A DNA stretch of 7,892 bases from Campylobacterota bacterium. GTDB taxonomy: Bacteria; Campylobacterota; Campylobacteria; Campylobacterales; Sulfurovaceae. Below the pieces are notes generated by a model. It worked only from the letters and a program-made list of their open reading frames with translations. It did no database searches and had not been told where the DNA came from. Of this stretch, positions 1 through 6,386 are shown one piece after another. Made by a program: the position numbers and the translations under genes. The number at the start of each line of letters is the position of its first letter. The first letter of the stretch is position 1. The stretch covers positions 1 to 7,892 of the forward strand of contig JAUVCL010000091.1 in assembly GCA_030595845.1 (NCBI GenBank). The letters are read 5' to 3'.

Positions 1-393
1 GTTGAATCTTCAGGATTCAAAATTGTAACCTTGGTCCATCCTACGGCAATAATCTCTTCGAGTGTTATACTGGGGAAGGGTACTGTTGTAATGCCATATG
101 TAGTCATTAATGCACAAAGTACAATAGGCAATGGCGTGGTACTGAATACATCTTGCGTCATAGAACATGAAAATGTACTAGGCGACTTTGTGCATATCTC
201 TCCTTCTGTGGCTTTAGGGGGAGATGTGAGCGTAGGAGAATTGACCCACATTGGCATTGGAAGCAGTGTCATCCAGTGTTTGAAGATAGGAAAGAACTGT
301 ATGGTCGGTGCAGGATCAGTAGTTGTGAACACTATTGAAAATAATAAGTTATGTTATGGGAACCCCTGTAAAATTATAAAGGAAATTAAGTGA
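1..393 (+). CDS. pglD: PglD-like UDP-4-amino-sugar N-acetyltransferase, 3' part
   Basis: The frame is open from base 1, so the gene begins before the window and 130 residues of its C-terminal part are seen. The TTG at 31 is internal: the residues before it (SGFKIVTLVHPTA) align from memory with Campylobacter PglD (NGFKIVNLIHKSA). The visible part is a left-handed beta-helix of hexapeptide repeats (SSSVILGKG, STIGNGVVLN, GDVSVGELTHIG). It holds the VIEHEN motif; its His at 166-168 matches the proposed catalytic base of PglD, and FVHIS nearby matches the acetyl-CoA-binding region. The C-terminal GNPCKIIKEI matches the usual GxPAK ending. In the known family the enzyme transfers acetyl from acetyl-CoA to the 4-amino group of a UDP-amino sugar, giving UDP-diNAc-bacillosamine in the cytoplasm. 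The 4-bp overlap with the PglE-like gene supports the same pathway. Another sugar-O/N-acetyltransferase specificity is possible. Confidence 0.85.
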   Translation, partial: VESSGFKIVTLVHPTAIISSSVILGKGTVVMPYVVINAQSTIGNGVVLNTSCVIEHENVLGDFVHISPSVALGGDVSVGELTHIGIGSSVIQCLKIGKNCMVGAGSVVVNTIENNKLCYGNPCKIIKEIK

Positions 394-1496
394 AAGAAAG
401 ACTATTCTTATCTGCTCCGCATATGAGTGGAAATGAACTGAAGTATATAGGAAAAGTATTTGAAAGTAATTACATCGCACCATTAGGAGAGTATGTAAAT
501 AAATTTGAAGAGAGCATCAGAAACTATACAGGTGCTAAGAATGCTTTGGCTTTGAGTTCTGGAACAGCAGCAATTCATCTTGCATTACGAATATTGGGTA
601 TAAAAGAGGGTGATGATGTCTTGGCTTCTACCTTTACCTTCATAGGTTCTATCTCTGCCATACTCTACCAGAATGCAAATCCGGTGTTTATAGACAGTGA
701 TAAAGAGTCTTGGAATATATCTCCAAAGTTATTGGATGAATATTTACTAAACTGTGATAAAAAACCAAAAGCTTTAATACTTACCCATCTTTATGGTATG
801 AGTGCCGACATAGAAAAAATAGCTGATGTTTGCAAGTTACATGGTGTATACCTCATAGAAGATGCAGCAGAATCTTTGGGTGCAACCTTTAATGGGAAAC
901 ATACAGGTACCTTTGGAGACTTTGGTGTTTACTCTTTTAACGGCAATAAAATATTGACTACCTCTGGTGGGGGAATGTTAGTGAGTCCCGATAAAGCGTG
1001 GACAGACAAAGCAATGTTTTACAGCACGCAGGCAAAAGGTCCGTATATTCATTATGAGCACGAAGAGTATGGTTATAACTATCGTATGTCAAATGTATTG
1101 GCAGCTATAGGTGTTGCTCAAATGGAAGTCATAGAAGAGAGAGTACTTAAAAAAAGAGAGATCTTTGAATGGTACAAAGAGTTTTTAGATGATATAGATG
1201 AAATAACTTTTATGCCTGAACTTAAAAATAGTCGTGGAAATAGATGGCTGACAGCTTTAACTTTTGAAAATACAGATTTTAACAAAGTGATGAAAGCACT
1301 TGAAGAGATAAACGTAGAAAGCAGACCACTATGGAAACCAATGCATATGCAACCGCTTTTTAAAGAGTGTAAAAGCTATCTTGATGGTACTAGTGAAGCA
1401 TTATTTACAAAAGGATTGTGTGTGGCTAGTAGCACGATCATGACAAAAGATGATGTGAAGAGAATTTGTGATGTGATCCGTAGTTGTTGTTTGTAA
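390..1496 (+). CDS. pglE: PglE-like PLP-dependent UDP-4-keto-sugar aminotransferase (DegT/DnrJ/EryC1/StrS family)
   Basis: A complete 368-residue protein, the usual family length. It starts with GTG at 390, four bases inside the upstream gene, with AAAGGA at 378-383 as ribosome binding site. Fold type I aminotransferase marks are clear: SSGTA at residues 56-60 for PLP phosphate, EDAAE with Asp158 for the pyridine nitrogen, and SFNGNK with Lys187 as the Schiff-base lysine, followed by TTSGGG. The stretches NYIAPLGEYV, KKPKALILTHLYG, YNYRMSNVLAAIGVAQMEV and ESRPLWKPMH are nearly the same as I recall in Campylobacter PglE. The known reaction moves an amino group from glutamate to C4 of UDP-2-acetamido-4-keto-2,4,6-trideoxyglucose. 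The product would be the substrate of the neighbouring PglD-like enzyme. Use of the sugar for protein N-glycosylation rather than another surface glycan is not shown by this window. Confidence 0.9.
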   Translation: MKERLFLSAPHMSGNELKYIGKVFESNYIAPLGEYVNKFEESIRNYTGAKNALALSSGTAAIHLALRILGIKEGDDVLASTFTFIGSISAILYQNANPVFIDSDKESWNISPKLLDEYLLNCDKKPKALILTHLYGMSADIEKIADVCKLHGVYLIEDAAESLGATFNGKHTGTFGDFGVYSFNGNKILTTSGGGMLVSPDKAWTDKAMFYSTQAKGPYIHYEHEEYGYNYRMSNVLAAIGVAQMEVIEERVLKKREIFEWYKEFLDDIDEITFMPELKNSRGNRWLTALTFENTDFNKVMKALEEINVESRPLWKPMHMQPLFKECKSYLDGTSEALFTKGLCVASSTIMTKDDVKRICDVIRSCCL

Positions 1497-1513
1497 TTGG
1501 CTGATAATATAAT

Positions 1514-2704
1514 ATGAAAGTTCTTTTTGTACATGATCATGTTTTTGTGACAAAAGAAGGGAAAGTGTATGCAAATTCTTTTTCGTATCAGGTCTTAAAA
1601 CGCTATGTTGATGTTTTTTCTAATGTTACTGTGTTAGCACGCCATCGTGAGCTGCTAGAAGATGAGCTAATAGATTTGCCGTTAGCAAGTGGTGAGGGCA
1701 TTTCATTTATATTTTTGGAGAGCATTGCATCATTTAGTTCATTTTTTGGTCTGCGACAACATCATGAAAAGAAGATTAGAAAGATCGTGAAAGAGCATGA
1801 TGCTGTGATAGTACGCCTACCAACTGAACTGGGATTAATGACAGCTAAAGTAGCAAATAGAATGCATAAAAAGTATTTGCTAGAAGTTGTTGGTTGTGCA
1901 TGGGATGCGATGTGGAATTATGGTACATGGCAGTCAAAAGTCTATGCACCATTTCTTTATGGAAAAATGAAATATGTTGTAAAAAAAGCAAACTATGTAA
2001 CGTATGTGACTGAACAGTTTTTGCAAAAAAGATATCGGCCTTCAAGAAAAGCAAAAGCTATTGGTGTGTCAGATGTACAATTGCCTGAGGCTGATGATAA
2101 GACATTATTACAGCGGATAAATAAAATCGAAACGATGGGTGCAAAAAGGGTTTATGGAACCATAGGTAATCTACAGGTAGGCTATAAGGGGATAGGAGTT
2201 GCCATACAGACTCTTGGGGAAGTCAATCATAGATCGAATGATTTTGAATACCATATTTTGGGTGCAGGTGATCCTTCAGAGTACAGAGCACTAGCAGAGA
2301 AGCTTGGCATTGCAGATAAGGTATTTTTTGATGGAGTTTTACCTGTAGGAGAGGCAGTATTTGATTGGTTGGATGAATTGGATGTGTATCTGCAACCTAG
2401 TTTTCAGGAGGGGTTGCCAAGGGCTCTCGTCGAAGCTATGAGTAGGGGATGCCCTTCTATCGGTTCCAATGCTGGAGGGATCCCTGAACTTTTGGATGAA
2501 AAGATGATCTTCCGTCATTCAAACCTTAAACAATTTTCAAATCTCATTCATGATCTAAAAAATAACAAACAGTTGATGATGGATGAAGCAAAGTATAACT
2601 TCAATAAATCCCGTGAGTATCAGAAAAATCTGTTGGATGAAAAACGTATTGCATTTTGGACGGAGTTTCGTAAAGATATAGAGGATGACGTTTCAGCTAT
2701 TTGA
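1514..2704 (+). CDS. Family 4 glycosyltransferase
   Basis: A 396-residue protein with the GT-B layout. The N-terminal Rossmann half begins MKVLFVHDHVF. The C-terminal donor-binding half carries GTIGNLQVGYKGI, then FQEGLPRALVEAM, where Glu299 and Glu307 form the EX7E motif of retaining GT4 enzymes, and SNAGGIPELL. No membrane segment or signal peptide is evident, so it probably acts at the cytoplasmic membrane face on a nucleotide-sugar donor. It follows the aminotransferase by 17 bp in the same direction, which suggests one transcript and a role in assembling the glycan containing the amino sugar. No clear Shine-Dalgarno lies before the ATG (the spacer is AT-rich), so translation may be coupled or weak. 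Donor and acceptor cannot be told from sequence. The stop overlaps the convergent gene stop by 12 bp. Confidence 0.85.
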   Translation: MKVLFVHDHVFVTKEGKVYANSFSYQVLKRYVDVFSNVTVLARHRELLEDELIDLPLASGEGISFIFLESIASFSSFFGLRQHHEKKIRKIVKEHDAVIVRLPTELGLMTAKVANRMHKKYLLEVVGCAWDAMWNYGTWQSKVYAPFLYGKMKYVVKKANYVTYVTEQFLQKRYRPSRKAKAIGVSDVQLPEADDKTLLQRINKIETMGAKRVYGTIGNLQVGYKGIGVAIQTLGEVNHRSNDFEYHILGAGDPSEYRALAEKLGIADKVFFDGVLPVGEAVFDWLDELDVYLQPSFQEGLPRALVEAMSRGCPSIGSNAGGIPELLDEKMIFRHSNLKQFSNLIHDLKNNKQLMMDEAKYNFNKSREYQKNLLDEKRIAFWTEFRKDIEDDVSAI

Positions 2705-3931
2705 GACGTACTTTTTTATAAGAAGGTAGGGCCGTATAAAGTAATATGCCCAATACATTCTTTTAGGAAGATCGATATAGTCATATTCGTTGAGTGTAGG
2801 CTTGAGTGTGATTTTGTGAAGATATGAGAGTCTCGCTTTTGTGTCGGGAAAAAGTCTTAGCATGGCAAGTGTTCGTTGAAGTGTTCCATTGACACCGCTC
2901 AAATTCTCTTTATTCCAACTCTTAGAAATATAATCAGTCAATATTACCAGTTTTTTTTCATGCGATATACGCTCAGAGATGGCGGAGGGAAGTTTGGTTG
3001 AAAAAAACGTGTTAGCCAGGTAGATTCCAAGATAAAATATGGTCTCTACATTGGAACTCTTTGCCTTCTCTGTGATCTTGTTCCAGTCGATCTCTTGTGT
3101 CTGGATAAGCAGATCAATATCTTTGATCCATTCTATTCTCTCCCACAGATGTGTAGAACCGTGAATGCATAGATAGAGGAGCAATTCTTCATTTGGAAAT
3201 GTTTTGATCTCCTGCTGATTGATCTTGACTATCTGAGGATTTTCCCATAGTGCATCCTGCTTCATTTGTATGGGGTAATCTTCATCTAAAAGTGACCAGT
3301 GCATCTCGAAATGGACACCGCTTTTTGGATGATAGAGTCCTAAATCATGTTTGAATTTTATCCAGAGTTTTTCCTGCTGTGATGTCAACTTTATAACCCG
3401 CTTATATCCATGATCTTTTAAGAGATCATCTATCTTATAGATATCTTCTTTTCTCACCAAGACATCCAGATCTACATACTGCCGCAGAGTAATGTCCCCA
3501 TACGCCATCTGTGAGAGAGCAGGGCCTTTGAAGGCGAGGGCTTCGATGTTGTTCTCTTTGAGTAGATTAGTGATTTTAATTAATTCTGCGGACATAAGCA
3601 TATTTCTTTGAACAATGCTCAAATATTGCTGCTTGAAAGCAGACAATATTTCGTGATTTGTGATTAGTGATTTGTGATTAGAATTATTACTTTGAGATAG
3701 GGATTTGATGGTTTTGTAGACAATAGGTAAAATGCCGTGCTGTGTAGCAGCAGTGATTAGTGATTGATAATTAGTAACTAATGCGAGATAAGAGTGGATG
3801 AAGTTGATATCATCTTTATTTGGGTCTGTTTGGCAGCAGGCGATTAAAAAAAGCAACTCTGGGGAGAGTTCTTTAGTGTTACATATTACGTGTTGTGTGT
3901 TACGTGAAGAGCTGTTGGGATTATTTTGCAT
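2693..3931 (-). CDS. PF14907-type nucleotidyltransferase family protein
   Basis: A 412-residue protein of the group called uncharacterised nucleotidyltransferase (PF14907). Motifs seen: AFKGPALSQMAYGD at residues 133-146, then R150 and YVDLDVLV with Asp154 and Asp156 as probable metal ligands; VHFEMHWSLLD at 207-217; and HGSTHLWERIEWIKDIDLL at 257-275. The catalytic function of this family is poorly known; members often sit in capsule, exopolysaccharide or peptide-modification loci, so the glycan neighbour fits. The ATG lies 2 bp after the RelE-like stop with no visible ribosome binding site, suggesting coupling to the upstream genes. No alternative start codon precedes the conserved region. 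Three stretches near the N-terminus (about residues 9-20, 52-61 and 83-93) are coded by simple ATTAGTGATT- or TTACGTGT-like repeats and look like insertions into the gene. Confidence 0.75.
   Translation of the reverse strand: MQNNPNSSSRNTQHVICNTKELSPELLFLIACCQTDPNKDDINFIHSYLALVTNYQSLITAATQHGILPIVYKTIKSLSQSNNSNHKSLITNHEILSAFKQQYLSIVQRNMLMSAELIKITNLLKENNIEALAFKGPALSQMAYGDITLRQYVDLDVLVRKEDIYKIDDLLKDHGYKRVIKLTSQQEKLWIKFKHDLGLYHPKSGVHFEMHWSLLDEDYPIQMKQDALWENPQIVKINQQEIKTFPNEELLLYLCIHGSTHLWERIEWIKDIDLLIQTQEIDWNKITEKAKSSNVETIFYLGIYLANTFFSTKLPSAISERISHEKKLVILTDYISKSWNKENLSGVNGTLQRTLAMLRLFPDTKARLSYLHKITLKPTLNEYDYIDLPKRMYWAYYFIRPYLLIKKYVSNS
3653..3781. repeat. Two ATTAGTGATT-type short repeat blocks inside a coding region
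   Basis: On the + strand, 3653-3680 reads as alternating GTGATTTGTGATTA steps and 3753-3781 as GTGATTAGTGATTGATAA followed by TTAGTAACTAA. Read on the minus strand in the nucleotidyltransferase frame they give the related peptides NHKSLITNHE and TNYQSLITA. Their low complexity contrasts with the gene around them. They resemble the short stuttering repeats found between genes in many bacteria. A third block of another type (TTACATATTACGTG then TTGTGTGTTACGTG) lies at 3876-3907 and codes for NTQHVICNT. Confidence 0.6.
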
Positions 3932-3933
3932 TT

Positions 3934-4269
3934 TTAAATAAAATAATTGTTATCTGCTAGAACTTCTTGTATCTCTTTATTTGATACGTTCTCTTTTTCT
4001 GTTTTAGAATATATCAATAGTAATCTAATAACACCTTCCTTGTCAATATAATATGTTATTACTCTAAAACCACCACTTTTACCGGTTGGAATTGAAGAGT
4101 TGGATAATCTAACTTTATAACAACTATGTCCGAGTTCTACTCCCAACCTAGGGTTTTCAAGTAATTCATTTTTAAACTTTTTTAAATCATCAGTTATATT
4201 TTTATAACTTTTGGAAAGTTTTTTAGCTTGTTTGTTGAATTCAGGAGTTGGTATGATTTTCAAGTTCAT
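3934..4269 (-). CDS. RelE/ParE-superfamily toxin
   Basis: A 111-residue protein. The N-terminal TPEFNKQAKKLSKSYKN helix pair, ELLENPRLGVELGHSCYKVRL in the middle, GKSGGFRVITYYI at 63-75 and LLLIYSKTEKENVSNKEI at 83-100 match the RelE-like subgroup typified by SGGxR and YxKxExxN motifs. Members usually cleave mRNA on the ribosome; ParE-like relatives target gyrase, and sequence alone does not decide. The ATG lies 29 bp inside the upstream antitoxin gene, the usual coupled arrangement. The length is complete and no frame break is seen, so the toxin may be active. The nucleotidyltransferase begins 2 bp after its stop. Confidence 0.82.
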   Translation of the reverse strand: MNLKIIPTPEFNKQAKKLSKSYKNITDDLKKFKNELLENPRLGVELGHSCYKVRLSNSSIPTGKSGGFRVITYYIDKEGVIRLLLIYSKTEKENVSNKEIQEVLADNNYFI

Positions 4270-4471
4270 CTATTAACTCATCAAGGGTAGTTTCACTAAG
4301 TTCACCATTTTGTTGCAGTTTTGCTTGTTTAACAGATCTGTCGAGACTGTTCAATAATGTCATCTTGTCATAACTATCTTTAATAAAGTTCAAAAATGCT
4401 TCTTTATTGCTATCAAACCCATCAAGAAATATATTTTCCACCTCTTGATTCTCAATTTTTAATGTAACCAT
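4241..4471 (-). CDS. Antitoxin of the RelE-like pair
   Basis: A 76-residue acidic protein upstream of and overlapping the RelE-like toxin by 29 bp. It starts MVTLKIENQEVENIF, which could form the beta strand and helix of a small DNA-binding antitoxin, and ends with an acidic helix (TTLDELIDELENH) of the kind that wraps a RelE toxin. I do not see a clear family motif, so the call rests on size, order, overlap and the partner. AGAGGA at 4480-4485 (minus strand) is a good ribosome binding site and an extended -10 box lies just upstream. Confidence 0.75.
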   Translation of the reverse strand: MVTLKIENQEVENIFLDGFDSNKEAFLNFIKDSYDKMTLLNSLDRSVKQAKLQQNGELSETTLDELIDELENHTNS

Positions 4472-4479
4472 GATAGTAA

Positions 4480-4510
4480 TCCTCTTTATGGAATTTATAA
4501 TATTATAGCA
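4480..4510 (-). promoter_or_regulatory. Promoter and ribosome binding site of the RelE-like module
   Basis: Read on the minus strand the segment holds TGCTATAAT (4510 to 4502), an extended -10 box, and AGAGGA (4485 to 4480) nine bases or so before the antitoxin ATG. No good -35 box is visible, which the TGN extension would compensate for. This would drive antitoxin, toxin and perhaps the nucleotidyltransferase. Confidence 0.55.
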
Positions 4511-4564
4511 TAATTTAAAATTCAGTGTTTCATGTAAATATTTTGTATGGGGATGCTAACTAAA

Positions 4565-4750
4565 GGGAGGACACAGGGGTCCGCCCCTACATGTTTGGAT
4601 GTTATATTTTATTTCCGTAGGGGATGACTCCCATGTCATCCCTCCATCCTATCTCCTCCCGGGGATACAATAAACAGTTGATTATGTATAATATATTTGT
4701 ATGCAAATGTTCCGCGTGGATACGGGGAGGGTACCGCCCCTACGGGTAAT
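4565..4750. repeat. REP/BIME-like hairpin cluster A
   Basis: This fills most of the 350-base gap before the DinJ-like gene. It has three hairpins: an inverted one at 4565-4590 ending CTAC, a forward one at 4617-4642 beginning GTAG with a perfect 8-bp stem GGGATGAC/GTCATCCC, and a decayed inverted one at about 4714-4743 ending CTAC. Between the last two is half of another hairpin (TATCTCCTCCC, 4650-4660) and a linker at 4661-4713 also found in clusters B and C. The stretch 4565-4714 is nearly identical to 5917-6066. The GTAG foot beside a GC-rich stem is the mark of REP elements moved by RAYT transposases. Confidence 0.8.
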
Positions 4751-4762
4751 ATGAAGTCAGGA

Positions 4763-4815
4763 AATAACTGTTATTGACTTTTGCATCCCTTTTGGGATAC
4801 AATCAATAAAAAGGA
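4763..4815 (+). promoter_or_regulatory. Promoter with two palindromes and ribosome binding site for the DinJ-like gene
   Basis: TTGACT at 4774-4779 and TACAAT at 4798-4803 are separated by 18 bp, a good sigma-70 promoter. AAGGA at 4811-4815 precedes the ATG by 6 bases. A perfect palindrome AATAAC-T-GTTATT (4763-4775) overlaps the -35 box, and GCATCCC-TTTT-GGGATAC (4783-4800) lies between the boxes and runs into the -10. Either could be an operator for the ribbon-helix-helix protein encoded next; RelB/DinJ proteins generally repress their own promoter. Confidence 0.65.
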
Positions 4816-4821
4816 TATGCA

Positions 4822-5076
4822 ATGCCTAAAACACAAACCACCATTCGTTTGGAAGAGAATGATTACAAAGAAGCACGTGAGATCTTAGAATACATTGGAA
4901 TGAGCTATGCTCAAGCAGTGAATATGTTTAACCGTATGATCGTACTGGAAAGAGGCTTACCCTTTGAAGCCAAAATTCCCAATGAAACAACTAAAAAAGC
5001 GATGAAAGAGGCATTTGAATTGGATGGTGACTATATAACACTGGATGACCTGAAAGCAGAGCACCATGCCTCTTAG
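4822..5076 (+). CDS. RelB/DinJ-family antitoxin, no toxin alongside
   Basis: An 84-residue protein. KTQTTIRLEE at 3-12 is the ribbon strand, followed by a helix and the motif IGMSYAQAVNMFNRMIVLERGLPFE at 25-49, typical of DinJ/RelB. IPNETTKKAMKEA and ITLDDLKAE form the C-terminal toxin-binding part. In this family the antitoxin binds its operator and neutralises a YafQ/RelE endoribonuclease encoded just downstream. Here the next 69 bases are a promoter region and the next gene is not a recognisable toxin, so the partner is lost or replaced. The start has a good ribosome binding site and promoter, and the gene looks intact. The last residues EHHAS recur at the end of the next protein. Confidence 0.82.
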   Translation: MPKTQTTIRLEENDYKEAREILEYIGMSYAQAVNMFNRMIVLERGLPFEAKIPNETTKKAMKEAFELDGDYITLDDLKAEHHAS

Positions 5077-5110
5077 ACTTCAGCGACATAAACAGTTTAT
5101 TTTTTTTAGA

Positions 5111-5139
5111 TACAATCTAGAAAAGTCTTACGATAAGGA
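5111..5139 (+). promoter_or_regulatory. Probable promoter and ribosome binding site of the 121-residue gene
   Basis: GATACAAT at 5109-5116 repeats exactly the -10 context of the preceding gene. A T-run lies upstream, as is common in Campylobacterota promoters, but no clear -35 box. AAGGA at 5135-5139 is six bases before ATG at 5146. Confidence 0.5.
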
Positions 5140-5145
5140 AAAATA

Positions 5146-5511
5146 ATGATAAGTATGATGTATATGCCGGTATTTGATGTGGAACATATTCAAAATACTA
5201 TTGTTCAGCCTCTATCTGCTTATGAAAAAAAACATGATGCATCATCTTTGAAAGAGATACATGATTCCATACGTATCGCCTTGATGATGGTAAATGGTTT
5301 TAGAGAAATACTTGATGATCTAAATTTTAATGAAGACAAGTTACGGACTTTACAGTTTAATCTTGATGATAATTATGATGTGGTTGAAAAAGTATTGCAA
5401 GTGAATAGTGATTTTATAACAAGAGAAATGATAGAAAAACTTTTGACCCAGATGGCAAAACTCGATATGGAAATCGGTGATCTCATTTTAGAGCATCATC
5501 ATGCAAGTTAA
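5146..5511 (+). CDS. Unrecognised 121-residue protein
   Basis: I do not recognise a family. The protein is mostly predicted helix: a first segment around IQNTIVQPLSAYEKKHD, a central SLKEIHDSIRIALMMVNGFREILDDL, and a C-terminal REMIEKLLTQMAKLDMEIGDLILEHHHAS. It has no signal peptide and no membrane segment. It has its own -10 box and ribosome binding site, and ATG 5146 is favoured by that site, though ATG at 5155 or 5158 is possible. It occupies the place where the DinJ toxin would be expected, and a truncated BrnT frame follows its stop directly. A role as toxin, toxin partner or passenger gene cannot be decided. It shares the C-terminal EHHAS with the DinJ-like protein. Confidence 0.6.
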   Translation: MISMMYMPVFDVEHIQNTIVQPLSAYEKKHDASSLKEIHDSIRIALMMVNGFREILDDLNFNEDKLRTLQFNLDDNYDVVEKVLQVNSDFITREMIEKLLTQMAKLDMEIGDLILEHHHAS

Positions 5512-5652
5512 GGGGGACATTTAATAGTTTGCCGAAGAGATAAAAATAAAAAATCAATCCGTGTTCTAGGAAATGAAGGGTTTCGTATATTGATCAGTGC
5601 GAGATTGATGAATAAAAAAGAGAGGAGCCATTATGAAAAAAGTTATACCTGA
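5512..5652 (+). pseudogene. brnT: C-terminal half of a BrnT-type toxin
   Basis: Directly after the TAA of the 121-residue gene, in the same frame, 46 sense codons run to a TGA at 5650-5652. They code for GGHLIVCRRDKNKK, then GFRILISARLMNKKERSHYEK. This matches, from memory, the last two strands and C-terminal helix of BrnT (DUF497) toxins: a HLIVC-like strand, R-I-ISAR, then KKER-x-YE. The N-terminal half of BrnT (FEWDxxKxxxNxxKHGxSFEEA) is absent and there is no start codon with a ribosome binding site. The end overlaps brnA by 20 bp as in intact brnTA operons, which supports descent from a real module. I read it as a toxin destroyed by deletion or replacement of its 5' half. Confidence 0.62.
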
Positions 5653-5893
5653 GTTTAAAGATGAACGTCAAGAGAGAGTATTTTGGGAGCAAGAAGATTC
5701 TACAGAATTTCTGGAATGGGAAAGTGCCAAGTCTGTCTCTTTGCCCAATTTAAAGAAAAGTACCAAGTCTATCTCTTTAAGACTTCCTGCCGATATGCTC
5801 GAACGCCTAAAGGTAAAAGCAAATGCTATGGATGTACCGTATCAATCGTACATCAAGATGCTTCTGCAAAAAGAGCTGTCTAACAGTATTTGA
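5633..5893 (+). CDS. brnA: BrnA/CopG-type antitoxin
   Basis: An 86-residue protein with PEFKDERQERVFWEQEDSTEFLEWESAK at its N-terminus, the toxin-binding part of this family, then SISLRLPADMLERLKVKAN at 46-64 and VPYQSYIKMLL at 68-78, a clear ribbon-helix-helix of the CopG-antitoxin type (PF12441). GAGGAG at 5622-5627 precedes ATG 5633 by five bases. Intact relatives neutralise a BrnT endoribonuclease and repress the operon as a dimer. Here only a truncated brnT precedes it, so it may be an orphan that acts as a repressor or as immunity against other BrnT copies. No promoter of its own is obvious; transcription may come from the gene upstream. Confidence 0.82.
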   Translation: MKKVIPEFKDERQERVFWEQEDSTEFLEWESAKSVSLPNLKKSTKSISLRLPADMLERLKVKANAMDVPYQSYIKMLLQKELSNSI

Positions 5894-5916
5894 ATTCATA
5901 TGTGTTTGGATTCCAT

Positions 5917-6357
5917 GGGCGGACACAGGGGTCCGCCCCTACATGTTCGGATGTTATATTTTATTTCCGTAGGGGATGACTCCCATGTCATCCCTCCATC
6001 CTATCTCCTCCCGGGGATGCAATAAGCAGTTGATCATGTATAACATTTTTGCATGCAAATGTTCCGGGCGGACACGGGGGTACCGCCCCTACATATGTTT
6101 GGATAAACATTTTATTTCTGTAGGGGAGGAGTCCTATCTCCTCCCTGGGATGCAATAAGCAGTTGATCATGTATAACATTTTTGCATGCAAATGTTCCGG
6201 GCGGACACGGGGGTCCTCCCCTACATATGTTTGGATAAACATTTTATTTCTGTAGGGGAGGACTCCCATGTCCTCCCTGCGATGCAATAATCAGTTGATC
6301 ATGTGTAACATATTTACATGCAAATGTTCCGGGCGGACACGGGGGTACCGCCCCTAC
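5917..6357. repeat. REP/BIME-like hairpin array B, 7 hairpins
   Basis: Forward hairpins beginning GTAG lie at 5969-5994, 6120-6145 and 6252-6277. Inverted ones ending CTAC lie at 5917-5942, 6066-6092, 6199-6224 and 6331-6357. They alternate strictly. Linkers of about 53 bp (6013-6065, 6146-6198, 6278-6330) separate forward from inverted hairpins, and AT-rich linkers of 26-27 bp (5943-5968, 6093-6119, 6225-6251) separate inverted from forward. The last two and a half units are tandem copies of about 132 bp. Stems are usually 8 bp of G/C-rich sequence, for example GGGCGGAC/GTCCGCCC. The first hairpin lies 24 bp after the brnA stop and may slow 3' decay or transcription, but lacks a T-run. Open frames through the array are artefacts of its composition. 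Confidence 0.85.
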
Positions 6358-6386
6358 AAAATTTAAATATTTATTCTTAACCAACC

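Noticed and set aside
31..393. TTG at 31 as start of the acetyltransferase
   Set aside because: The upstream codons to base 1 are in frame and match PglD, so the gene is cut by the window edge.
1845..2054. 69-codon minus-strand frame
   Set aside because: It lies antisense inside the well-supported glycosyltransferase gene and resembles no protein.
5683..5883. 66-codon frame inside brnA
   Set aside because: It is a shadow of brnA in another frame; the brnA frame has clear ribbon-helix-helix motifs.
5917..5942. Rho-independent terminator after brnA
   Set aside because: The hairpin has no T-run after it and is one member of the REP family, so termination is not supported.
5976..6287. Open frames on both strands within array B
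   Set aside because: They consist wholly of hairpins and linkers, giving repeated peptides such as NKMFIQTYVG and PPCPPGTFACK, with no ribosome binding site. They are known artefacts of this repeat type.
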